From the NCBI GenBank assembly GCA_029938745.1, contig JAOZUJ010000018.1, positions 1 to 15,418 on the forward strand: a DNA stretch of 15,418 bases. Reading direction: 5' to 3'. Position 1 is the first letter of the stretch. Every line of letters begins with the position of its first letter. This document shows, piece by piece, positions 6,479-13,878 of the stretch. The position numbers and the translations under genes were made by a program. The notes under the pieces were generated by a model that searched no databases, was not told the origin of the DNA, and saw only the letters and a program-made list of their open reading frames with translations. The stretch comes from Candidatus Moraniibacteriota bacterium. GTDB lineage: Bacteria > Patescibacteriota > Minisyncoccia > Moranbacterales > GCA-2747515.

Positions 6479-6592
6479 GGATGAAAAACAATCTGCCGAC
6501 GCATAAAGCTGTGGCAAGACGAAATAAAAATAAAAATAAAAACAATCCAACCTATGCTTACATAAGTGAGCTGTGGTGGACAAAGAAAAAAG

Positions 6593-9500
6593 ATGCCATA
6601 TACCATGTATACAAAAAAAGATTTTTCTCGCAAACCAGCGAACACTCCTGGGGGATTTTTTGTTTTTATAAAAGGGTTTTTGAGGAAAATACGTGCTTTT
6701 GTTGCACAAAAACGTTCACAGCGTCGCGTACAAAAAATGCTTAAAGATAATTTTGTTAATACACAGACACCTACCGATGCTTTACAAGCTAAGGCAAGGA
6801 AAGAAGAAAAGAAGCTTCATGTGATCTATGCTTCGCAAAAACTTCCAAAATTAGGTCTTGCAAAGCAATGGCGTGGCGTTGCTGCAGTTTTTTCAGTATT
6901 ATTTCTTGCTATAACTATTCTTACATCGCAATATTATGGACCACAATTCATTGAGGCAGAGATCTTGGTGCAAAACTTTACCCAATATAAAAATGTTGTG
7001 ACAAGTGGTATAGAACTTCTCAAATATGAGACACTTTCTACAAGTAGCATTGATTCCAAGGCTGAATTTGATGCTGAGACGTATTCTTCTGGTAATTTTG
7101 AGACTGGTGAGGATGACCTTGCTGCATATACTGCCACAGATGATTATTTGGAACTTGGGCATTATGGGGACAATCCACCTGATACGAGCGAGACTGATTG
7201 GTGGGATGATAATAGTTATCAGACATGTTCAAGTTCTGCATTTGGAAATGGCTCGCATAGTGATACGCAGTATGATGGCACAAATGATTGGTTGGAACTG
7301 GATGGCACAGGACTTACAAGTGGCACAGGTACATATACATCAGAGATCTTTGATGCTGGCAGTTCTGTGAGTTGGAGTACATTATCATGGATTCCACATC
7401 GTCCAACATACAAAGAGCTGATAGATAATCGCGATACTGAACTTGGATATGGAACGGATAATGTCGATATGACAAATAACACCTTGTTAGTACATCTCAA
7501 TGAATCAAGTGGGACAATAGCAAATACATCAGGCGTGACAAATGATGGTACGTACAATGGGGCATTGTATAGTCAATCTGGACGATTTAATACATCAATT
7601 GGATTTGATGGAGTTGATGATCATGTAGATTTTGGACAAGACTTGAGCTCTATAATTGGTGGAACGAGTAGTATTGCATTTTGGATGAACACAACACAAG
7701 CTGGAAGTGATACAGCGTGGGATGCACCAGGTATCACAGGCTCAGAAGAAGCTGGGACTGGAAATGATGTATTTTGGGGATACATTACTGGTTCAGGATA
7801 TATTTCTATCCAAGCAGGAAACATAGCTGGCGCAACAAGTACGACAGTTGTAAATGATGGTTCATGGCATCATGTTGTACTCACACGTGATCATGTCACT
7901 GGCGAAGTTGAGGTTTATGTTGATGGGAGTTTAGAAGACACTGCTACATCTGAAACAGGGATCAAAACCCAGTATTTCAATAGTATTGGGCGAAATTATG
8001 ATAGTGCTGGCGGACATGAATATTATCAAGGAGATCTCGACGATATGTCATTTTGGAGTGATATCATGAGTGGGGCAGAGGTGTTCAAACAATATCGCAG
8101 AGGTGCAAATCGCATCAAATTTCAAGTACGTAGTTGTGATGATTCGGCATGTAGTGGAGAAACATTTATTGGTCCCGATGGTACAGCGAGCACATATTAC
8201 ACAGAAGAAACAAATCATGGATTGTATACACCAACAGTTGCACTCGCGAGTGTGTCAGACAATCAATATTTTCAGTATCAAACAGTTTTGGAAACAGATG
8301 ATTCTTCTATTTCACCAGAGTTAGAATGTGTCACAATAAACACAAGTGATGAATATAATTGGCGATATCGCAAGTGTTTTGAAATAGATCATACGGATAG
8401 TGATGCCGAAGATCAAACAGAATATCAGATCTATTTAGACATAGATACTGATGATTTTGTGACAGATGGAAAGATGCAGTCAGATGGTGATGATATACGT
8501 TTTGTGGATTCAGATAGTAATCTGTTGGATTATTATATTGCGGATGATATGAACGAAGACTCAACACGAATCTGGTTACAAATGGATAATATCGATGAAG
8601 GAGAAACAGAGGATATATGTATGTATTATGGTAATTCTTCTGCAAGTGGTGTATCATCTCGCGAAGATGTGTTTACATATAGCACAAAACAGGATATTTA
8701 TCATGTTGTTTCTGACACTGCAGAAGATGGTCAGACACGATTTGTGAGCTATATTGATGATAATGATATTACTATTGAAACATACGATGAAACGTTAGAT
8801 GAATTTGAATTTGATGAGTTTCCTGAGGGATTCACACAAACAACAGAAATTTCTACTTTAGCGCCGATTGGAGCAAGTTTTCAAGGAAATGGCACAGATG
8901 CTATTGTGCCGAAATCTTTTGCAGGGACAGATTTTACATATCGTATGGATCGGGGCACCAATGAATTTTCTATTGTGTCACCGTGGTGCAATGCATCAAT
9001 TGCGATGGAAAACGGTTCTGGCAATACAATTTCTGGCTCACCATTTACAGTAAATGCGGGAACATCTCTCAATGTAACAACAAATAACACATCAGCGAAT
9101 GGTTTACCAAATAATGATATGGTAATTATTGAAGAGTCAGGTTCAGACTGTCCAGTGCTTATTACACATCATACAACAGATAATCGAGATTCATTCGTGA
9201 TGTATCCAGCAAGTGAAGAATGGTACGGTGTAGGGTCAAGTAGTTTGGAGATTTCAGCAATGGAAGACACAACATCTGTGACAGTATACAGAAGTGGTGG
9301 TACATCAAGTACATATTCAATGGACAGAGGGGATCAAGTTACGATCAATGATTCTGGTTCTGATGGCTCTGATCCAGCGCACAGAGTTGTGGCAGACAAA
9401 AAAATAGGAGTAAAGTCAATTGCTGACAGCGATGGAGCTGAAAGTACAACATTTTTACCACCAGAAGAAATGGATTACAAATATTATCTTCCACAAGATG

Positions 9501-12238
9501 TACAGTACATCGCTATTGCAACAACAGAAGGTGTCTCCACAACAGTTGACTTGTGGGAAGATGGCACAAGTTGCGGTGTTGGTACAGCAGATGATACATC
9601 AACTGTGACACCATCAAGTACATATCCTGGAAAAATTTATTTTGGAGATACATCAGAGGGATTGGAATATGATGCTGGTGCATGTTTGGTTGCAGATAAT
9701 CCAATTTTTGTGTATTACGAATATGAAGAGAACGACGATGAAACAAATCTCTGGAGTATGAAACAAAACAGGCAATATATCTCTCCGGCGCCGAGCTATA
9801 CGGTTGGTTCTTCATCCAATGGAACATGGCGCATGGGTCTTTCTGCACCAGACCGGTGGCGCAGTAGACGAGCAATTACAATTACGAATAATTCCACGAC
9901 AGCTCTGTCGGAGTATCAAATTAAGGTAAACATTGATGGTCTGAGTGATATCTTTTCTAATTCTCAAACTGATGGGGGAGATTTGCGTGTGGCTGGTTCT
10001 ACTGGGGATAACACTGATAATGCAACATATTGGTTGGAAAATTATGATTCGACCAATGAAGAGGGAGATGTCTGGGTACAGTTTGATTCTGTTGCAGCAA
10101 GTAGTACAGCGACACTCTATCTTTATTATCGGCACACACCAACAGGTAATGTACAGACTACCACTGGTGATGAAGAAGATGTTTTTTCTTATAGCTCTGC
10201 AAAAAATATTTTTATGGTTGTTGATTCAGATGCGGCGGACAATGATCTTGATATCATTAGTTTTGCAGATGATAATACAGTTGGTGATGGGAGTACAACG
10301 GTAGACCTTGATGAGGGAGAGATGACAATATTGCCAGATGGAGGAGTTGAACAAGATAGTGTATTTTCTGTACTTGGCCCAATTCATGCAAGTTTTGATG
10401 CAGACACTACTGATGCGGCTATCCCAATTAGTTATGCGGGCAAAGAATTTGTTTATAACGCAGTGCGAAATAGCGATGTGTTTAGTTTTTATGCACCATT
10501 TGCAGATTCAAGTATCCAAATTCAACAAAGTAGTGGGAGCGGATGGACAACTCTGCAAACAGTAAATCTATCAACAGGAAATGCAGTAACTGTTTCGCGA
10601 GATATCACAAATGGTAGAGCGTTTAAGATCGTTTCTGATGAAGATATCTTGGCATTTCATAGAAATAGCACAAATGATTCAAAAATTCTATATCCTACAC
10701 GACTGGGGATGGAGGAGGACTCTGGTGATTATGAACTTTATGGTATAGGGTCTGGTTCTGTGCGACTTGCATCATCAAGTGATGCTTCTGTGACGGTATA
10801 CAGGAGTGATGGAACATCAACATCTGTAACGCTTAACAGTAGTAATAATTTTGTATGGAATGAGTCTGGTTCAGGGAGTCAGGGGACAGCGCGTGGATAT
10901 CATATCGTATCAGATGCGCCAATTGGTGCAATGTCGTATGACGATGGCGATGGTGGAGAAATGGTAGTATTTGTATCTCAAAAAGAATTTAGTGATACAT
11001 ATGTACTCTCTGATGATGCACAATATCTTGCGATGGTTGCAAAGGACGCATCTGTGACATGTCGTGTTTATGATGACAGTGGCACTGAAATTACATCTGG
11101 ATCTATGGATAATGTTCCACCACAAACTGGTGGTACACGGACATTACCGTACGTAAATAATATTCATATTGGTGGAGATGACACCGCTGATGGTGCGTAT
11201 TTCAATGCGGGTTATAGTATGGTATGTAGTGAGCCAGTCTATGCGTATTATGAACATCACGTTAATTCAACAATTTCAGATGAAACGAGTTGGCTTACGT
11301 GGCCACAAGTACGTAAATATGCGACAACGGAGCCAGATGTGGAGGATCCTGATGACATGGATGAAGAGGGACTCTATTATGAGTCTGGGTTTGATAGTGC
11401 TGGAAGTGGCACTGATCCAGAGGCGTATATGGAATTCATAGTAGATACAAGTGCACTCACATATGGAGAACATGTCGTGTGGGAAAGTATAAATTGGGAA
11501 GAAATAGTGAACAGTAGAAGTGCCGAGAACAGTGTAGAACAAATTGAATATGAAATAGCATATGCAGATGCATCACCGAGTTGTGCCGGGGCGACATACT
11601 CTAGTTGGGAAACAATTATTCCAACAACAACGAGTTCAACGGCAGATACAAGTATTAGTTATGTAACCTATTACACAAATGAAAAAATGACCGAGTTATC
11701 TGATGAATATAGTGATCATCCATGTCTCAAGGTACGTGCGTATGTCCGAACTGGTGATGAAGCATATTCACCACGGATCAATAATATTGATACAAATTAT
11801 TACATACCAACATTACTTGATGATCAATTAGATAGCCCAACAATTGATGTTGTCGGTGCAACGAGTGGCACAAGTGAACGATATCGTGTCTTGAAAGCAG
11901 TGACAACAGATGCAGGATTAACAGGCTCGCAAGTATTTACAACATATGAAGGTGTATCAGATGGAAGTGTATTTACACAAGCAGATCTTGATCTTTTTGA
12001 GATTCCATCACAGACAACAAATGGACAATTTGCATTCCCGACATTTCCAGCCTCTACACCAGTAGACGCAGCAACAAATTCTCCATTTGAGAGCAGTGAT
12101 GATGTTGCGCTGTATTTTACGAACGAACGAACATCTGGTTCAACAGAAACGATAGATTTCGTATTCAATGTAGACATTGTGTCTGCTGGTGGTCCACAAA
12201 TCTCACGTGATCTCCAGTTGAATATTACCGGATTGTAG
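6593..12238 (+). CDS. Giant membrane-anchored surface protein with LamG and two DUF2341-like modules
   Basis: The product is about 1,881 residues. The frame opens at a GTG at 6566, but the ATG at 6593 (or 6605) is preferred. Residues 1-94 are basic and cytoplasmic. A hydrophobic helix lies at about 95-116, and ILVQNFTQ follows at 124-131, as in the 4142 protein. A LamG/concanavalin-like domain spans about 295-500 (GFDGVDDHVDFG, SWHHVVLTRD, VEVYVDGSLEDT). Two homologous modules of about 495 residues follow (about 589-1086 and 1087-1582). Each has a DUF2341-like part (NWRYRK/DRWRSRR to the YLYY/CMYY strand) and a longer beta-rich part. A C-terminal beta-rich region of about 300 residues ends without an anchor. 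Fourteen cysteines all lie outside. LamG and DUF2341 point to adhesion or glycan binding; the ligand is unknown. Confidence 0.9.
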   Translation: MPYTMYTKKDFSRKPANTPGGFFVFIKGFLRKIRAFVAQKRSQRRVQKMLKDNFVNTQTPTDALQAKARKEEKKLHVIYASQKLPKLGLAKQWRGVAAVFSVLFLAITILTSQYYGPQFIEAEILVQNFTQYKNVVTSGIELLKYETLSTSSIDSKAEFDAETYSSGNFETGEDDLAAYTATDDYLELGHYGDNPPDTSETDWWDDNSYQTCSSSAFGNGSHSDTQYDGTNDWLELDGTGLTSGTGTYTSEIFDAGSSVSWSTLSWIPHRPTYKELIDNRDTELGYGTDNVDMTNNTLLVHLNESSGTIANTSGVTNDGTYNGALYSQSGRFNTSIGFDGVDDHVDFGQDLSSIIGGTSSIAFWMNTTQAGSDTAWDAPGITGSEEAGTGNDVFWGYITGSGYISIQAGNIAGATSTTVVNDGSWHHVVLTRDHVTGEVEVYVDGSLEDTATSETGIKTQYFNSIGRNYDSAGGHEYYQGDLDDMSFWSDIMSGAEVFKQYRRGANRIKFQVRSCDDSACSGETFIGPDGTASTYYTEETNHGLYTPTVALASVSDNQYFQYQTVLETDDSSISPELECVTINTSDEYNWRYRKCFEIDHTDSDAEDQTEYQIYLDIDTDDFVTDGKMQSDGDDIRFVDSDSNLLDYYIADDMNEDSTRIWLQMDNIDEGETEDICMYYGNSSASGVSSREDVFTYSTKQDIYHVVSDTAEDGQTRFVSYIDDNDITIETYDETLDEFEFDEFPEGFTQTTEISTLAPIGASFQGNGTDAIVPKSFAGTDFTYRMDRGTNEFSIVSPWCNASIAMENGSGNTISGSPFTVNAGTSLNVTTNNTSANGLPNNDMVIIEESGSDCPVLITHHTTDNRDSFVMYPASEEWYGVGSSSLEISAMEDTTSVTVYRSGGTSSTYSMDRGDQVTINDSGSDGSDPAHRVVADKKIGVKSIADSDGAESTTFLPPEEMDYKYYLPQDVQYIAIATTEGVSTTVDLWEDGTSCGVGTADDTSTVTPSSTYPGKIYFGDTSEGLEYDAGACLVADNPIFVYYEYEENDDETNLWSMKQNRQYISPAPSYTVGSSSNGTWRMGLSAPDRWRSRRAITITNNSTTALSEYQIKVNIDGLSDIFSNSQTDGGDLRVAGSTGDNTDNATYWLENYDSTNEEGDVWVQFDSVAASSTATLYLYYRHTPTGNVQTTTGDEEDVFSYSSAKNIFMVVDSDAADNDLDIISFADDNTVGDGSTTVDLDEGEMTILPDGGVEQDSVFSVLGPIHASFDADTTDAAIPISYAGKEFVYNAVRNSDVFSFYAPFADSSIQIQQSSGSGWTTLQTVNLSTGNAVTVSRDITNGRAFKIVSDEDILAFHRNSTNDSKILYPTRLGMEEDSGDYELYGIGSGSVRLASSSDASVTVYRSDGTSTSVTLNSSNNFVWNESGSGSQGTARGYHIVSDAPIGAMSYDDGDGGEMVVFVSQKEFSDTYVLSDDAQYLAMVAKDASVTCRVYDDSGTEITSGSMDNVPPQTGGTRTLPYVNNIHIGGDDTADGAYFNAGYSMVCSEPVYAYYEHHVNSTISDETSWLTWPQVRKYATTEPDVEDPDDMDEEGLYYESGFDSAGSGTDPEAYMEFIVDTSALTYGEHVVWESINWEEIVNSRSAENSVEQIEYEIAYADASPSCAGATYSSWETIIPTTTSSTADTSISYVTYYTNEKMTELSDEYSDHPCLKVRAYVRTGDEAYSPRINNIDTNYYIPTLLDDQLDSPTIDVVGATSGTSERYRVLKAVTTDAGLTGSQVFTTYEGVSDGSVFTQADLDLFEIPSQTTNGQFAFPTFPASTPVDAATNSPFESSDDVALYFTNERTSGSTETIDFVFNVDIVSAGGPQISRDLQLNITGL
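8357..11335 (+). repeat. Internal duplication within the giant gene
   Basis: The two copies (about 8357-9850 and 9851-11335) are visible only at protein level. Matching landmarks in order are DVFTY/DVFSY, LAPIGASF/LGPIHASF, FAGTDFTY/YAGKEFVY, YGVGSSSLEISA/YGIGSGSVRLAS, VTVYRSGGTSS/VTVYRSDGTST, DVQYIAIA/DAQYLAMV, and FVYYEYE/YAYYEHH. DNA identity appears low, so the duplication is old. Confidence 0.85.
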
Positions 12239-12246
12239 GGTATAAT
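12218..12246 (+). promoter_or_regulatory. Promoter giving a probably leaderless mRNA
   Basis: TTGAAT (12218-12223) and TATAAT (12241-12246) have a 17-nt spacer. Transcription would start at about 12252-12253, the A of the ATG at 12253. The -35 box lies inside the last codons of the giant gene. Confidence 0.7.
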
Positions 12247-12252
12247 ATTCGT

Positions 12253-12858
12253 ATGGATGCAAAACCTGTGGATCCATCCACAAAACAAAAATCAAATATA
12301 TACAAACAATATGCACAAAATACGTGTCCCATATTTTTTTCATGGGATTTGTTTGTTGAACATACGCTTTTTGTCGCAATATATCTTTTGGTCTTTCGGC
12401 TTTTCTTTACTTTTCTCTTTGCTTTTATGCTTGTGCAACAATGGCATATCGAAAAGATATGGGGATGGTTTCCAATTGTGGCATTTAATTCTGAAGCAGA
12501 AACATTTACCAAGATGAATTCGTATGCAATTATTGTCACGGGCATCGCAGTCTTGTGTTTTTTTATTTTTCAAGTATTTGCACATTATCAACAACAAAGA
12601 AAATATAAGATCTACGCATGGTATGTTGGCGTGCTCATGCTTTTCATACAATATTTAGTTCTCATTCTTATCAATAATCGTATACGGTTTTCTATTGACA
12701 CGCATTTGTGGTGGTTTTTTGTTGGCTTTATTGTGTTTGCGACAGTACTTTTATATTTATGGTACAAATATATTCGACAATGGAAATTTCGGAGATATGT
12801 AAAAAAGCAAGCAAAATTAGCACAAAAAGAAAAAGAAAAAGAGTTAAAAAATAAATAA
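12253..12858 (+). CDS. Four-helix membrane protein of unknown function
   Basis: The 201-residue product has hydrophobic helices at about 38-63, 90-110, 119-141 and 151-172, rich in Phe, Trp and Tyr. The tail is strongly basic (about 174-201, with QWKFRRYVKKQ and a run of Lys and Glu) and most likely cytoplasmic, like the polar N-terminus (1-33). No channel, transporter or enzyme motif is visible and I do not recognise the family. The gene begins 14 nt after the giant gene's stop. Its own strong promoter overlaps that gene's end and places the transcript start at the ATG, so no ribosome-binding site is expected. The aldolase gene follows 37 nt later and may be co-transcribed. Confidence 0.8.
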   Translation: MDAKPVDPSTKQKSNIYKQYAQNTCPIFFSWDLFVEHTLFVAIYLLVFRLFFTFLFAFMLVQQWHIEKIWGWFPIVAFNSEAETFTKMNSYAIIVTGIAVLCFFIFQVFAHYQQQRKYKIYAWYVGVLMLFIQYLVLILINNRIRFSIDTHLWWFFVGFIVFATVLLYLWYKYIRQWKFRRYVKKQAKLAQKEKEKELKNK

Positions 12859-12868
12859 TAATTAATTA

Positions 12869-12885
12869 TGTCATTTGAGATGACA
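12869..12885. repeat. Short TGTCAT...ATGACA hairpin
   Basis: TGTCAT and ATGACA flank TTGAG in the 37-nt gap between the membrane protein and the aldolase. The ends match the termini of the 113-bp palindromic repeat (TGTCAT... and GAGATGACA), so it may be a minimal internal-deletion remnant. Chance is not excluded for a 17-nt element. Confidence 0.35.
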
Positions 12886-12895
12886 AAAAACAACT

Positions 12896-13762
12896 ATGCA
12901 CAATCTTAAAACATATTTAGAAGCAGCAAAAGAAAAGAACATCGCAATTGGTCATTTTAATATTTCCAATGTAGAAGCTTTGTGGGCAATTTTTGAGGCG
13001 GCACGTGATCTGCATGAACCGGTTATTATTGGTGTATCAGAAGGAGAACGTGATTTTATTGGCATCCGTCAAGCAGCCTCACTCGTACAAAGTATCCGCA
13101 ATGAATATGATTATCCAATTTTTATCAATGCCGATCACGCACATGATGTCGTAGGTGTAAAAAAATGTATTGATGCAGGATTTGATAGTGTGATGATCGA
13201 TGGGTCAAAGTTGGATTTTGATGAAAATGTTGCGATGACAAAACAAGTTACGGATTATGCCAGTGTAGTGAAAGAAAAAGAAGGGAGAACCGTATTAGTA
13301 GAGGCAGAGATGGGATATATTGGTTCATCTAGTGCACTTCTTGAAGAAATTCCAGAAGGCGCAGGGCAAGACAAAACAACCCCAGAAATTGCCAAGAAGT
13401 TTGTGGATGCAACAAGTGTGGATATTTTTGCACCGTCAGTTGGCAATATTCACGGCGTGGTAAAAGACGGCAATCCACATATTGATGCAAAACTTGTTGG
13501 TGAAATAGCAAAAGTAGCAGATTGTCATCTTGTGCTTCATGGTGGTTCTGGCATAACAGATGAAGATATTCGCGCAGGGATTGAGGCAGGCATTTCAATC
13601 GTGCACGTAAACACAGAAATTCGCGTTGCGTTTCGTGAGGGACTAGAAAAAAGTATCAAAGAAAATGATTCTATCGCGCCATATAAATACATGAATGTCC
13701 CACGAGAAGAAGTGAGAAAAGTTGTTGCTAAAAAGATCAAACTCTTTGCAAATCTTACATAA
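12896..13762 (+). CDS. fba: Class II fructose-bisphosphate aldolase family protein
   Basis: It catalyses zinc-dependent cleavage or condensation of fructose-1,6-bisphosphate and the triose phosphates in glycolysis or gluconeogenesis, in the cytoplasm. The 288 residues are close to the usual 280-310 and form a TIM barrel of the PF01116 type. Visible motifs are IGHFNISN (18-25), NADH (78-81, with catalytic Asp80 and zinc-ligand His81), AGFDSVMIDGS (94-104), VEAEMGYIG (135-143), NIHG with His186, LVLHGGSGI with His215, and VHVNTEIRVAF for phosphate binding. All expected metal and catalytic residues are present. A tagatose-bisphosphate or other sugar-bisphosphate specificity cannot be excluded. 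No Shine-Dalgarno sequence is seen. It probably shares the transcript from 12253. Confidence 0.95.
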   Translation: MHNLKTYLEAAKEKNIAIGHFNISNVEALWAIFEAARDLHEPVIIGVSEGERDFIGIRQAASLVQSIRNEYDYPIFINADHAHDVVGVKKCIDAGFDSVMIDGSKLDFDENVAMTKQVTDYASVVKEKEGRTVLVEAEMGYIGSSSALLEEIPEGAGQDKTTPEIAKKFVDATSVDIFAPSVGNIHGVVKDGNPHIDAKLVGEIAKVADCHLVLHGGSGITDEDIRAGIEAGISIVHVNTEIRVAFREGLEKSIKENDSIAPYKYMNVPREEVRKVVAKKIKLFANLT

Positions 13763-13774
13763 TGCTGGCATAAT
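13746..13774 (+). promoter_or_regulatory. Candidate promoter of the thioredoxin-CcdA fusion gene
   Basis: TTGCAA (13746-13751) and CATAAT (13769-13774) are separated by 17 nt and overlap the end of the aldolase gene. The transcript would start near 13781 and carry the 21-bp hairpin repeat (13791-13862) in its leader. Confidence 0.45.
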
Positions 13775-13790
13775 ACAAAATGCATTAAAT

Positions 13791-13862
13791 TGTCATTCTG
13801 AACTTGTTTCAGAATCTCAGCACGTCATAGAATAGATAATATGAAACAAGTTCAGCATGACA
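13791..13862. repeat. Inverted pair of the 28-bp repeat forming a 21-bp hairpin
   Basis: 13791-13811 pairs with 13842-13862 with one mismatch; the left arm begins TGTCATTCTGAACTTG. The left 28 bp (13791-13818) is the same unit as 5905-5932, in the opposite orientation. It fills most of the gap between the aldolase and the next gene. It could slow transcription or protect RNA ends. Confidence 0.7.
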
Positions 13863-13878
13863 GAAGGATGTTTTGTTG

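Noticed and set aside
6566..6592. GTG start giving nine extra residues to the giant protein
   Set aside because: It lies directly after an in-frame TAA and adds an out-of-place cysteine. The ATG at 6593 is the more likely start, though this is not proven.
6481..6744. 87-codon frame whose ATG directly follows hairpin B
   Set aside because: It overlaps the giant gene in another frame and is Lys/Asn low-complexity from repeated AAATA words. A short leader peptide is possible but nothing supports it.
2985..13862. CRISPR array
   Set aside because: The repeats are palindromic, kilobases apart and of several families, with no regular spacers.
13873..13878. TTG start for the redox fusion
   Set aside because: The ATG at 13879 has AGAAGGA 10 nt upstream, and the signal helix does not need the extra residues.
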